Assembly: GCA_911728455.2 (NCBI GenBank)
Contig: OU452221.1
Coordinates: 30,569,291-30,633,290 of the forward strand
Direction of reading: 5' to 3'
Source of the DNA: Marthasterias glacialis
Taxonomy: Eukaryota > Echinodermata > Asteroidea > Forcipulatida > Asteriidae
DNA length: 64,000 nucleotides
Shown here in pieces: positions 42,700-56,672 of this stretch (positions are counted from its first letter, which is position 1; each line of letters starts with the position of its first letter). The notes beneath the pieces were generated by a model. That model made no database searches. It was given only the letters and a program-made list of their open reading frames with translations, and was not told the origin of the DNA. The translations under genes were made by a program, and so were the position numbers.

Positions 42700-45127
42700 T
42701 ATTAATGCCATGGCTGTGATGAGGCCATTTGCTATGATTTTGTTGTGTCACGAATGCCCTGTTCCACAAAAATTCCCAATTGACTACAAAGACACTTAAC
42801 AAAATAGCTGGAAATTGCCTACTGGCTTCTGAAGGTATCAAAGATGAAATAACCGGTATTTGATTGTACTTTCACGATCATATTTTGTCCTCCAAATCGA
42901 TGTTTTTAGGGCCGAAATCAATGTCCGCCATGCAACCGTCAGATTCAGTTTAATTCTGTATGAGACACTTTGCCGGCAAAATATCCACAATCTTTTTTTT
43001 TGCCATTTTGTCAGCCTAGTTCAGTTGCTAGTTAAGTTAGGCCCTACTAGTCCTAGCTAGCCCACCTTGGGCTGTATGGCTCTGTGTATGGCATGTGAAT
43101 TCAGTGAACATCATACATGTAGCTGCTGACGATATTTAAACTTCTAATCGCCAGCTGAGAGGTTCTCCATAAAATTGCACCAAAATGAGCCAGCACTAAA
43201 CTGTTTTAATGTACTCACCACAATCATGTTATGCTATGGGTACGAGAGCATTGGGGAAAATTTCAGCCCCCAAAAAAGAGCCTTTGAGCTCTCATTCCAC
43301 AGGTCATCACTTGATGCTAGCCTATGTGGGCTTAGGGTCAAGAATCAGAGGTGTATTGGCTCTATATTATTAATGGGGCTAGGGTAGGGGGTGGGTTGTT
43401 GGTGACTATGATGAGAATGATGATAAAAGGGGGTAATAATTGCCAAACAAGGTGGGGCTACTACATTTAGCCAGAGCCTTAGATCAGCTCGTTTGGGGGC
43501 AGCATTCAAATGGTCACTGTCAGTGTCAGCCTCCATGCTGTACGTCAGTGATCAGATTTGCATGGTTTTACTTACAACAGGATATCATGTGTACCAATGT
43601 GACATTGCTGAGTATGCTATTGAAAAACCTAGGCTCTTACATGATGATATCATCAAACCTACATTCAGAAAGATGATACACATCTCTGATATTTGATATG
43701 TGTATACAAACTAAATCCTAATTGTGTACCATATGTCACTGTCAAACAATATTTTCTAAATTAAAACTTCCAGTTTGGACAGGAAGGAAAAGGTAAAAAT
43801 GGGTTTATGTTTGTGTATGACAAGTTAGATGAGTAACGACCTTCAATAGCCCTATGTCACAAAGATCCAGTCATGCATCTTCTCAGCTCATCAGCTGATT
43901 TCCTCATTTCTGGTTTCTCAGCTGTGCCATTAAAAATTGAAAAACATAGTACAAAGTCTTGCTGTGCCTGGTACTTTTGTCTGTTTTTGACAAACCGCAG
44001 TTGCATGCCTGAAGATCAGAAATTGATCTGTTTTGGTTCAGGAGTAATGAAGTTTTAAACTTTTTCAATACTAATCTTTGATTTATATATAGTGTAACTT
44101 TATTCCTGATAATGTCATGAAAATGTAATATAAGTTGTTTTAGAGACTAAGTTAACTTACAAGCTTCAATATGGTACAATGTTTGCGATTTGTTCTTTCT
44201 GGTAACGCTAAGAAGGCACCTGTTATACTGGGTCGGAACTGCTAAATGATACTTCATGCAGTTTTCTTCTAACCTACAATTTTGTGTGGATGTATCATCA
44301 ATTAAAACCAAATTTAAATTGCATTAGTCAAATGAAGTAGTCATGGTAGTGCACTTTGAACAGTTTTATAGAAGAATTTTGCAATGTCCTGTCCATTCAC
44401 TTTAGGGTGCTGTTTGTTTAGTTCAACAAAATGTTGACAAAGATTGATCCAATTGTGACCTTTCCCCATTGTCTTCAACATGAACAAGACTAACCACAGT
44501 TTTTTTTAAATCCTAAGTCAAAACAAATCCGGATGTTTATCAGATGATCAGATAATAGTGACCAAGTATTGTTCAGAAGTTTAGTTATCAATTAGGTCAG
44601 AGGAGGCTAGTTTGAAGCATGCTGGAAGGTTGAAGTCCACTTATGAGAAAGGCCCTGTTGTGTATGAACAATTAAATGATAAGTTTAGATTACTGTTTAC
44701 ACCCTGATGGAATCTTCTGTTATTAATGTTTTGCTTGGACTGGCTCCAGTTTAGCAAGCAGTATTAAATTTGTCATAGTGATGAATTCATGAAAAATAAT
44801 ACTTATTTCAGGACTGCTTTTTCTCAGTCACAAGGCTGCATTTTGAGTTTTGCTTTTAGCTAATTTTTCATTATTATAATTATGAAGGCAGAAATTTTAT
44901 CCCATGAAAAAAGTTACTAAAACATGATCAAACTGCATTTGTTTTTTTAAACAGTTATTTACAATATATGCAGTTTCCTGACTTTTTATTTAGCAGATGT
45001 AAGAATTGACAGTAATCTGCCTAGAATCAACCCGCAGTCTGAAAGATTACTGACTGACACTTCAGAGGAACGACTCTCAAGACAATAATTTCTACAAAAG
45101 AACTAGGAGTTGGTGCTGCTTGTCAGG
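42700..45127. other. Intergenic DNA upstream of ABHD6
   Basis: No gene is recognised; the frames here are short. A pyrimidine-rich acceptor ending TTTAGCAG at about 44996 is followed by 131 bp without introns up to the ABHD6 start codon. That stretch is probably the untranslated part of its first coding exon. Confidence 0.4.
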
Positions 45128-48100
45128 ATGCATACATTATTTAAGCTTGCCTTAGTACCACCGTGCATGTGCATTGGTCTCATGATGCTGCCATTCATTT
45201 TCTTCTTCTCACCGGTGATTTTTTCTATTGTGGGAATCATATTCTTACGTCCGGACATTGTGTTTGTACTGTACACACGGTAAGTACTTTTTTACACCCA
45301 CTGTTGGGTTGCTGAGTATTGTAAGCCATTATAAGAAAATTATTTGTCTTTTTCTTTTAAAATAAACACCTTCACCAACATATTTTGCATAAAACATACA
45401 TTATACCAAACTAAGTAACCAAAAATAACTGAATAAAATCCAGGAAATTCAAAGAAGATGTCAGATGTCCAGGAACTGTTCTTACTTTAAACCATCTTTC
45501 CTTTATGCTTCCCACCAGACATTCATGTTTTATTTCAAGCCTGGTTTAAAACCCCCCATGCAAAAATACCTAGTCTGCTATTCTTGTTATTGTGTAGGGT
45601 GAGGGGGGGGGGGGGGGGGGGCTCAATTTCAATGAAAATCATTCCTTTTTATGAAACCTTAAGTTTGCATGACTTGGGGATGAAATTGCAGGAAAACACA
45701 TTATATGTACACTCAAGTGTTGGTGGTTCCAATCAGTGTAGGCTGCTTGGAAAGTTTCAGATTGAGTTGAGCTTTTGAGGACTTAATAGGCGTATAACTG
45801 CTCCTTAGAACAGCTTACCATCGGTTGCAGGGAGTCTATAATGATACTGGGATAGTCTTGAATCTGGTCATGTTAAGTAATGTAAACAAAATTGAAGTGT
45901 AATGTGCATACTCTTGCGTGTTTCCTTCTTTCTCTTTCTACAGTTTTAAAATGTGGCATATTGGTTTTCGAACAAGTTCTGTCACTGTTGGCAACTACAC
46001 CTTTAGCTATGCCGAGAGGGGTAAACCAGACCTCTCTAAACCATCGATGCTATTCTTGCATGGCTTCTCTGCTGCTAAAGACATGTGGTGGCCATTTGTG
46101 AAGGTAAACACTGATACGAAGGACAGAACTTAAACTGGCTGAATTTAAATGTGTTGTCAGGTTGTAAAGGAATTAGATACCGGTATCAACAAAAGATGTG
46201 GTGTTTAGTTGTGCCAAATGCCATAACAGTTCAGGATGTTGAAGCCTGCGATAGGGAAGGCTCGGGGGCTGGGAGATAAATTGAATTCCCATGTGGGTGA
46301 TGTTCTTTGGTGCTACACTTGTGCAAAGCTTGTAATTGCAGAAGCAACATGATGTTATGACATTTATAACATACTTCTAGTCCTCCTGTAGAACATTTTT
46401 CAACTGGAATATGCAACTGTCCACCATTGACCAGCAACGTGGAGTTTGTGACTTTTTCTCTGTCAGTGGCAGAAAAAATACAGACTGTACACAAAATTTA
46501 ATTTAAGTAAAAGCAGGTATTAAGAGTTTTTTGTTGCGGTAATGCTGTTGTCTTGACAGTTTGTGGTTTATGGGTTTTGGGGTTTTTTCCCCCATGATTT
46601 TCTCTTAATGTACAGTCGAAAACCAAACTTCTCTGTTGTTGTTTTTTTCCCAATCAATTTTTTAAAATGGATAACATAAATTTGTTCAAAGATTAAATTA
46701 TTCACACCCTGTTTTTTCCACAAACACGCTATACAGCTTAACTGTTGAATAATATGTCATTTACTGAGCCAAACTGGTTACGCCTACGTATCTTCGGTGA
46801 TTTTGTGATGTTCATTAGGTTCTTTTGCTGGTTGCAGCAATCAAAAAAGGAACAGTGACTTCAGGGGGTCTCCTCGACTCCAAATGTATTTTAGATGGCA
46901 TTGTTAGTCCGACTGGAATAAACATTATTTTCTGTGAGCTTTAGAACACAACAAATCAGTTTTGTTATATTTTGTCTGCATTAAGTTGCCAGACTATAGC
47001 TCTTGCTGTCTATAAGCAAGTCCTATATTCAGAGTGACAAGAAGCATCAATTAATAACATGAATAAGGGTTGTTCCATTTAGGGTAGGGGAAGATAAAAA
47101 TAAAGTTGCGCCATTAACATGATTAATCTTCAACTCACAACTTGATTTGCATTGAAGTACATGTAGCTATTTCCAGGTCCACCATTTTCATTCACTTGAT
47201 AATTGAGTTTGACACGGCAAAAGGCAATTGTTTAGTGCAGGCCATATATTAATTCATAATCAAATTCTTGGGACTATCTATACATTTAAATCAGTTTTTA
47301 TCTGAGTAGCTTCCTAGCAAAATTGCCTGTTCTGCATTTATGCAGGTAGTGTAGCCATTACTTTGGCTGGAGATTCATTCTGTCTTGAGATTGTCTTGAA
47401 ACAATTGACCCTTCAAAAATTTCATACTGAAATTGCCTCTGATTTTTAATAAAATTGCTACAGAATCTGCCGAGTGATTGGCACATAATGGTAGTGGATA
47501 TGCCCGGACATGGTCACACTACTCGGAAGATGAGTGATAGCTTTTCATTTGCTGCTCAAGCTGCTAGAATTAGACAGGTACGTACATGGATAGCCTGTAA
47601 TATGTGGAGGTTTGTTACTAAGGTTACTGTCACAAGCTGCTAGAGTTACAAAATATAGACAGGTACGTGAACAATGATATAAAACATTATTGGAGAAAAA
47701 AATAAACAATGTATAAACAATGTTTTTTTGTTTTGTTATTAAGTCCTCTAATGAAGACTGGCAGGAGGCTGGTCGAAATGTTATAGAAAACCCATGAATG
47801 GCTACTACAGCAGTAGTATACGTCAGTGGTTAGCCGTTAGTCAAAAGAGAAATTTCACGATTTGCTGTCGTCACTAAGAAACTAATATGGCGAGTCTGAG
47901 TTCCAAGTCCAAGTTCACATAGTTGAGTCTGAGGCCGAGTCATTGACCATCAGGACTCCAGTCCATGTCAAAGTCATCAAAAATGTTACTTAGTCAAAGA
48001 TTCACAAGTCATCCAACATTAATGATTCCTTGAAATCATTAACATCGGACAAATCTATAAATTTAATTATAAATACATTTTGACCCAATGTATTCATGGT

Positions 48101-51100
48101 AAAGAACTGACTTGACCACTTGTAGATAAAGTTACTCCTACAGTTCGCACAATCATCACCATAGGTTTACAACTACATTTTGAAGCTCATCAGATTAACA
48201 CATTCAAAGAACTTTACTCAACTGGATTGGGTGACCATTAAACCTCTAAATATCAATGTTAATAAATGTTGACGATTGCTTTTATCGACTCTTGATACTT
48301 AATTTTAGTTCACGCAGGCAGTTGGTATGCGCAAAAGGCCATTCCATATGGTTGGTATATCAATGGGAGGTGGTGTAGCAGGAATCTATGCAGCTAAATA
48401 TTCAGAAGACCTAGAAAGACTCACCATGCTGTGTCCAGCAGGTTAGTTGTTTTTCTCATGATGTGAAGATGTAGATGGTCATTGTAAATATTTGTGATTA
48501 TGCTTTTATCCCAGTTAGAAGTCTCTTGTTTAACCCTTATGCATCCAAGTAGGAAACAATACCTTCTTAACTGATGTAATTATTGAATCAGAGATAAATA
48601 ACTCTCCTGAGGTCTGCAGGAAATAAACACACAGGTACTTCAGTTGGCATTTGAACGTAACCATCTGTATTATAGAGTAGATGTCTTAACCACCAGACCA
48701 CCACCAGATAAGAGGTCAGTTCGAATCCTCTATTAAGCAGTATGAAAGTCTGCAACCAAGTTTTTTGATCTAATGATTGTACTGTGAGTTGTTATACCAT
48801 CGGTTCTTTTCAGAACCACACCAACTCATGAGAGATAATTACATGGTGTCTCCGCAAAAACTTACTACATGTAGATTGTATTCCCACTATGCAAAGTTTC
48901 AAATCTTACTTATTGTTCTGGGGATGATGAAAAACAGGATTTTTAGTTTAATTACTTCAGCCATACTGTTGCATTTTAATGTTCATTGGCTAGTTTGAGT
49001 ATTTGTTACATGAGTGCAGCATGGTTGGCTTTTCTTCAATTTTGTTAACTGAGATTTGTACATTGTTATTGCAAATGAAGTAGTTATTACTTAAGCTAAC
49101 TTTTTGTATGCTTTACTGATTATTTGTATGCTCTCTTGGTAGAAATAATTTCTTACCATCCTTCAAGTTATGCCTGAAATTTCAATTACTACGCTTCTTT
49201 TTGTGCAGGAATCCATTCAAAGATACCCAGTGAGTTTGAGCTTGCTGTGAGAGATGGACGGTTAAAGAAAGGGATGCTGCCAGAGAAAGAGGAGGAATAT
49301 GTGAAGATGATGCCATTCTTGATGCATGAGACTCCTAAAGTACCAAACCTTGTGAGTGTTATATTAGGGATGGATTGTCAAGTTACCCGTCCGAGACGAG
49401 TTTATTATTGTAGGCTATCTTGTTTTGTCCTGTAACTGATTGCTATATACAACTTAGATATGGACAAGTTATCACTAAAAAGATAACTCATGCAGAAGGT
49501 CTATAATGTCATGTCTAAAAACAAAGCAAGTATTGGTCTTCTTAAAGTACTCCAAGCAGACTTAAGTTTTTAGACCAGTTATCAGACCATTATTGTAATC
49601 AGTCTATAATTAAAGACAGTCTACGCTTGGTGTTACGATCCAAAAATTTCCAAACTATCCGTGAATGTAAATTACTCAAAAAGCCTGAATTTTTTCAGAT
49701 GCAAAAAATAAGGTCACACTGTTATAATAAACAGAGAAACAAAAGGATTGAATGATGAAAATATCAAACATTTCAAATATTGGTAGGGTTTAACAAGCGT
49801 ACAATGGTAAGGTTTTACAAGTGTACTTTTAAAAGAAAGTTTCTCATATCCTATAAATAAGACGATCTTACGAAAGAACTTGAGCAGAATCCAGGGAAGG
49901 GAAACTTGAAGTAACTGGTGAGAACAGTTCTTGACAATGTATTAAAATGAGCTGGAACATGGGGCGAACTCACCTCCAACAAGCAGCCAGAAAAAGAGGA
50001 AACAACGGGGACGCAAGCCGACTCCCGTCACAATAAAAATATCGGGAAGTAGAAATCCCCAAATACTGAAGTGTAGAAATTGGTATCTAGGTACTTGGAG
50101 ATCTTGCCAGGAAGGTGTTCAATAACATGAAGAATATCTGGACTTCGAACCTCTCGTTTGCTTCAATCATCATTTTAAATTTTTACCACCTCACTCATTT
50201 CATAAGCCAGAGGAAACACAGATGTAATATACCATTGAGATTGGTGTTGTTGTTCTATTTCAGTATTGGAAAGGAATGAGACTCCTCAGGAAAAACAACA
50301 ATACATTCTACAGAAAAGGTCAGCTGCAATTCAAATTGTTTCAATTAATATATCTTAGAATTGATATTTTTTGTTTTTGTAATCAATAGTAATTTAACTA
50401 AGGTATAGGTAAACGCATGTGTAGCATGACCGTTAGAGATCCTAAAAAGTCTTTATCAGTCATCAAAGTTTAGCCTACCTAAAGATGATAAGTAGGACAA
50501 TATTTCTTTTTGTATACCACACACACAGATTATGAGATAGATCCTTGTGATTTGATTGGTGGAACACGCGTCATGTGTCATCCTTTATTTTGCCATGTAT
50601 ACTATTGAGACGCTCCAAAATTTAATGTACGTCTGGGAGTCCTATATGTATAATTAATGGACATTTCAGACGCTTCGCAGCTGTCGTTTCCAAAATAGTC
50701 TTTCCTGCCCGTTGGTCTAAACGAGGCAAGGTCGTGTCCAGGATGACAAGGCTGGTATCTAAATAGAGTCATCCACGTTGTTTAGAAGTTTTTTAAAAGA
50801 ATTTTCAGAATGGGGTGGACGAGTTTCCATATTTTTTTGTGTTTATTGTGAAATAATTTCAAATGACAAATATATGTGTGTGTATAAAACAAATATTTAA
50901 TGCATTTTGTTCACTATGCTTTGCCCTGAAATGGAATAGTCCAGATTTCACTGATGATTATATTTGTATATTTTCACATCCTTTTTTCACACTCTAAATG
51001 TGAATTTGAGAGTAAGAGGTTGTTACTCTAGTTTAAAGGAACATTTCCTCTTGATTTGATGACATTAGTTTTTAGCAACAGGTGGATTTCATTCACCTTT

Positions 51101-52502
51101 CCAACTTCGCAGTCAATCAGCTGATATCCTCTTTTTTTCTCCCTTTTTCAGTACTGTTGATAACTTTAAAAAAATTCTGCACAGTTTTGTGTACTTGGCA
51201 GTTTCCTTTTTTACCCAATGAAAAAGTTGCATGTCTGTTCATTTTACTTCTTACATTGTAAAGTTGCTGACCTGTTTTCATTAGGTATATTTCATATGGG
51301 CATGACACCAGCATGTAAGTGAGTTATGAAACATCGATTGATGAGCCACTTTTAGTATACAGAGATGATTTGATGATTTCCATGATTGATTGAATGGATG
51401 TCATTACACAATTTATGTGTGAGCATGTCTAACTGTTGAAACCAAGAACTTTAACAATTTGAATAACAAAAGGGACAATAGGTCCATGATTGCTATCACA
51501 AAGGATAACAATGGGGTCCACATTTGTCAAGAGAAAGAGTTGAACAAAGAGAGTCCATGATTGGAGGTCATGTGTCAAACCTGTTGACACTATTAGCCAA
51601 TACATGTTGTACAATCATGGTACATTGTACAATCATGGTACATGTATCAAATAATGTTTGTCTTATTTTACACTCAGTTATTAATGATATGATGGCTCCA
51701 ACTTCTAAAGACTCCTTGCGTTCCAACATGGCAGCTATCACTGTTCCTACACTGGTACTATGGGGTCAACATGATAAGGTACAACCTGCTACTGCTGTGA
51801 CATACTAACACCTAGAGAAGAAGGCTTGACATTGATAAATGTGCATTAGTATACAGAAATAAATGTCAGGCTCGGACATCAGGAGGGGGGAAGGGGGTCG
51901 GTGATTGCAATCCAAACAACAATTTGTAATACAATAGTGTAAAATCTGTATCCAAACCATGCATAATTCAAGTAATTGAGTATCATTGATTGGAGTGTGT
52001 TCTAGGTTGTAGAAACAGCTAATGGAGACATATAATTGTATGATGTGGCACTTGGGAGTGGTCAGCCTTGGGCCCCCTTTAATTGCTCCTATCACTGGCT
52101 CATTTTGAAAGAAACTTTTTGTCTGTTAGTGTTAAGACTATCATTCTCTAATTACTACAAGCAGCATGGAAGTGGCCAACTTTTAGACTTGATTAAGACT
52201 TGGGGGGGGGGGGGTGAATCCTCTTTTCATGCATAGATTGCACTGTTTTCTACATCAGTACCAAGTTGTTAGTTATTTACCTTCAAAATCTGTCCTGGTT
52301 ACAGACACTTTTGTCAATAATGGCACTAAACTAATTCCATTATTTTCAGCTGCTTCATCCATCCGGTGCAGATGTCTTGAAAGAAGGTATTGCTGGCAGT
52401 GAGGTGCACATTCTAGAGAGAGCTGGACATTCGCTTCACTTGGAGCGACCCTACAGGACGTCGAAACTTCTGTGCCAGTTTGCTGAAGATGGCTATTATT
52501 AA
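45128..52502 (+). CDS. ABHD6: Monoacylglycerol lipase ABHD6, complete, 8 coding exons
   Basis: A membrane-anchored serine hydrolase that in vertebrates cleaves monoacylglycerols, including the endocannabinoid 2-arachidonoylglycerol. The exons are 45128-45279, 45944-46103, 47464-47577, 48309-48441, 49209-49351, 50264-50318, 51678-51778 and 52350-52502. They give 336 residues; the human protein has 337. An N-terminal hydrophobic anchor (MMLPFIFFFSPVIFSIVGIIF) precedes the alpha/beta-hydrolase fold. The oxyanion region is LHGFSAAKDMW and the nucleophile Ser is in GISMGG (about residue 160). The acid Asp is in WGQHDK (about 285) and the His in AGHSLHLERP (about 313). The human-like MPGH and NNTFYRK motifs are also kept. 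All introns are GT-AG. Introns hold a poly-G tract (45602-45621), a CAAGTC-rich patch and a tRNA-derived fragment. Confidence 0.96.
47880..48010. repeat. Degenerate AGTC-rich patch in ABHD6 intron 3
   Basis: Loose repeats of CAAGTC, GAGTC and AAAGTCA without a fixed period. It resembles the larger cluster at 53330-53800. Confidence 0.5.
48635..48735 (-). repeat. tRNA-derived repeat fragment
   Basis: On the minus strand, TGGTCTGGTGGTTAAGACAT resembles an A box and GTTCAAATGCC a worn B box, about 30 bp apart. The sequence is too diverged to be a tRNA gene. It is probably a SINE head in ABHD6 intron 4. Confidence 0.4.
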
Positions 52503-53329
52503 ATAAGTTGGTGTGTAACGCTTTAATAACCCTCCTATTTAATACTGCTCCAATGTATTAACAAACCCAGTTACCATGGTTTTCTGCCATTGGTGCTGGT
52601 ACATGATTCTTTTTTAATTTAGGACAAAAACAAACAAAATGATTGTTTTTAAATGTTAGCTGTTATTCCATTGTTTGATTTATCTTTACTTCTGACATTA
52701 TGCGAGGTATGAATATGCCTTAAGTATGTTGTTATCAAACTGCTATGGGAGCTTAAATGAACCTTAAATTTAACTTCATTATAAAGTCATGTACCATGCA
52801 CAGAAATCCCTCAAATGTAAAAAGGTAAAGACATTCCTGAACCACTGCTGTGCCTGGAATATCTTGATGCATTCAGCAAGCTGCATAAGTTTAAATACAT
52901 CTTTGAAGTTGGATGGGGTTAAATTCAATTCAATTCACTGTGACATTTATTTTCCATACTGATGTAAAAGAAAAAAAGAAATACAAAAATAAAACAATAA
53001 ACAACTACAGTACCATTTTTTAAACAAAGTTAACCAAGAAATAATCAAAGTAACAACAAAGTAACATTAGTAATGGGCACACCAATATGGGGGCATTTTC
53101 AGAAGCCAGGAGGAGGCTTGTGTTGAAATGCTTGTTGACAAAAACAAACTTTAAACCAACAACAAAAAATTAAGCCACAGAGAGTTGGGGTTTAAAGGAA
53201 GACTGGTGTATCATTTGATTGTAGGATAAGAGAACCCATATAAATAAAATTAAGTCTTGTGTTGATTTAATGAAAGTACAGCTTACTGCACTGAGAACTT
53301 TTTTCGACGGCGCATTAATCCATAAAAAT

Positions 53330-53800
53330 AAAGATGGCATTTATTGCAAGTCCAAGTCAAGTCACAAGTCATTTGGTCCAGTCACAAGTCGATGTCATTT
53401 GTTCACAAGTCAAGTCAAGTCACAAATCATTTGGTCCAAACACAAGGCAAGTCAAAATAATTCACCACTTGTGAAATTAGACCACTACCAGAAGCTGCCA
53501 TGTTCGCTCTGTCAATGATGACATGTGAGGGTGCTTTTATCCCAGCAGACTGAAAGTCGCAAGTTGAAGCCGTAAGAAAGAACCATGGTAGGCTGATGAT
53601 TTTCTTAATGCACGCGATGCGTTAATTGATAGGCCTGTTTTTAATAGTTTATGGGGTTGCCTGAGCTTCTGACTTGCGTTGGTAAACAAGTCATTTCTTG
53701 CAAATCCAACTCAAGTTACAAGTCAATGCTGGTTGTTACAAGTCAAGTTACAAAAATAGTTACCCAAGTCCAACTCAAGGCCAAGTTGCATGATTCGAGT
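53330..53800. repeat. Degenerate CAAGTC repeat cluster
   Basis: Two dense patches (about 53345-53455 and 53685-53800) of CAAGTC, CAAGTCA and ACAAGTC words with irregular spacing, including two CATTTGGTCCA blocks. No function is evident. Confidence 0.75.
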
Positions 53801-55274
53801 CAACAACTCTGAATTAGTAATAATACCAGTACTTAAATACAATGTAGTTCTAACCTACTGAACCTTAAAACCTATCATACCTTAAAATAAGAATCTTGTC
53901 ATGTACCTTGGAGTCATACTATTATAAGATGTCGTACAAGTTAACGCAAGTAATTTCTGCCAATAACATTGGCAATGGACAAACAGTTAGAATGAGCATG
54001 TTTTTGTTTTTTTAATTAGATAAAAAGTGACTGTTTCTCAATTTGTTTCTGCTTTTCATTTGTATTATTTTAACAAAATGCACACACGAATATTGATTCT
54101 TAAGAAATATTTTTATTGAGACAAAGTCCCATCACAAATAGGGTCTCAAACTATTGGGAAATTATGTGCTATTAAATGAACATGTATGTATGATTACTTG
54201 TAAACTTACAAAAACAATATGGTTTTAGGTTTAAGGTAACATCATCATGCAATGCCCTCAAACTTTTCAAACATTTCCTGATTTGTTTAACCCTAACTCA
54301 TAAGATATCTACCAGAAATTAGAGAATTCTGTTCAGCGTGTGATAAGAGTAGTATATTCCTTTTTTCTCTTCAAAATGTCAAATTCATATTTATTTATTT
54401 ATCTTGGAAGTAGTGGATCAATCAAATTTTTATGGCCAGTTAAAATAATTGACTTTGTCACAAATAGAATCTTTTACAGTGCTACTTTTCATATTGTATT
54501 GACTGCCAAATGATCATGTGCTTTTCATATAGAAATTCATTTATTGAGTTTATGCATTTTTTTTACTACTTGAGTTACTATGTATTTATAAAATGAAAAT
54601 TATAAAACTCCTATTATAATACTCCTATGAATTGGAGCAATTTTGATATCATTATGATAAAGAAATTTATGCAAGGCCAATGCATTTTTGTTACTGTATA
54701 AAAAAAAATTAAGTTTTATACTTAAATACTTTCAAATATCAAAGTTTAAGGACTTTCAAAATGTGAGATAAAATTTATAACAATACTGAGAATGTTAATA
54801 TTTATATTTGGTCTACCGGGTCCTTTTGTAGTGCAATGAGAGTGTTGCTTGGACAGTTTTAAACAACATACATTATTGTTGTGCAGTATTTCCATATTGA
54901 GGATAATTCGTCAACCACAGAGCAAATTCAGTCACAGATTGTGCGTTGATAGATACCAATAGTTACAAACTTCACATATTCCAAAACTGTAGGTGACAAA
55001 CTTTTAAAACAAGCTACAATATGATATGCAAATTTTATTTTGTACTTTGTTTGTCGTTTTCACATTACACTATGCACTCTTTTCCCGATGCGGAACGTCA
55101 AGAACTTGCACCCTAGGCTCTCTCCCATCATGCCTTGAATGCAACCCACTCCACCAAAGCCCCATGCGGAACATCAAGAATTTGCACCATGGGGCACAAT
55201 AATGGTTGATCTACCACAGACTTCCATTTTTAAACCATGTACAGCAAGAAACCCGCTTCCAACACATGCAGTTA

Positions 55275-55301
55275 GTATGATGATGATGATGATGATGATG
55301 A

Positions 55302-55381
<80 letters not shown>

Positions 55382-55393
55382 GTTATTTTTATT
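55275..55393. repeat. Compound microsatellite (ATG)n(ATT)n
   Basis: About eight ATG units run directly into roughly 27 ATT units, ending in TGTTATTTTTATT. A long apparent frame of isoleucines or asparagines is a by-product. Confidence 0.97.
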
Positions 55394-56572
55394 ATTTATT
55401 TGGCCAGAATTACAGAGCAAATGTATACAGTAAACAAGCTAAAGACACTAATGGCTAAACAAAATAAAACTAGCCAAATTACAGTTCACAGAGTTGGATA
55501 CGAAAACTAAAACATAAACAAGTCAAATACAAAAACAACCTTAATTGTGATGGCCAGGATCAACACAAGTATGATTAAACACTGTAGCTCAAAAGCCTGT
55601 TGATCCACTCACCAGGTGCTGTTCTAGATCCATTATTAGTATTTTTTTTTATTGGGGGGGGGGGGGCGGGGTTCTAGACCCTTCGCACATGACATCACTT
55701 TCCAACTTTCGCTACTGCTATTTCATTTTGGGAGTCAAAAAGCAACATATATAATATTCATGTAGGGAAGAAAGAAATCATTCATGTTACCATGGGAAAT
55801 TCAAGTCATCAGAAGAGACCATATTTTGACCACTAAAACATTTTGAAAGTATAGTTTTTTGGCTTCATTGAAAAGCTTGTAAGGAACACTCACAGGAACG
55901 CACTCAAAAATTGCATAAATTTTCTAATATCAGGTTGACCGTTTGTATGTCTCTCCGTGAAATGAGCAGCAATATGCCAAGCTTAAAACAAACACTGAGT
56001 AGTCTTCTTATAAGAAAGGGGTTTGGAAGAGAAGTTGGGGATGAAGGAGCAGGGAGAGGATGGTAAATTGGAACAGGGTGGTTGAAGGGGAGGGGAAGGA
56101 GAAACAGTTTAATGGAATATTCAACAGGCACGTAGGAAGATGATTGTACCGGGGGACAGAAAGTGAAATCTCTCCGTGGGGAGTCCAAGGCATGCGTGCG
56201 AGCGCTAAGCCTGTACGGCGTGGGGTCAGGGCCCGCTTAAGGGCCCCAGGAAAATGTTGTAAGGCTTGATGCTCTGTAGTGCAATATAAGCCGCACTGGA
56301 ACACCTTTTGAGCAACAGATATTTTAAAATTTCAGTACCTTTCAAGGTTAAAGGGCATGAAGTGCAATTTTTTTGAAATACATTTTTTATCAAATATCCA
56401 TACTTAAGGACAGTTTGAAGAAAATGAAAAGTAAATTTTTGTACTAAAATAAGATTTAAAAACCATTTTTCCTTTTTTTAGGGGGCTGCCCCCTCCATAT
56501 TTTCGGGGGGGGGGGCATTGGCATTCTTGCTTGCTTTTTTTTAAGGTGGGGGAAGGGGGCTAGACAATATTT

Positions 56573-56618
56573 ATTTATGTTTTTATTTATTTGTTATTTT
56601 ATTTATTTATTTATTATT

Positions 56619-56658
<40 letters not shown>

Positions 56659-56672
56659 TTTTTTTTTTTTTG
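56573..56672. repeat. (TTTA)n microsatellite with poly-T and poly-G end
   Basis: Irregular then regular TTTA units, ending in a run of T and then G. Confidence 0.9.

Noticed and set aside
55139-55510. 123-residue frame with a long isoleucine run
   Set aside because: It is a translation of the ATT microsatellite.
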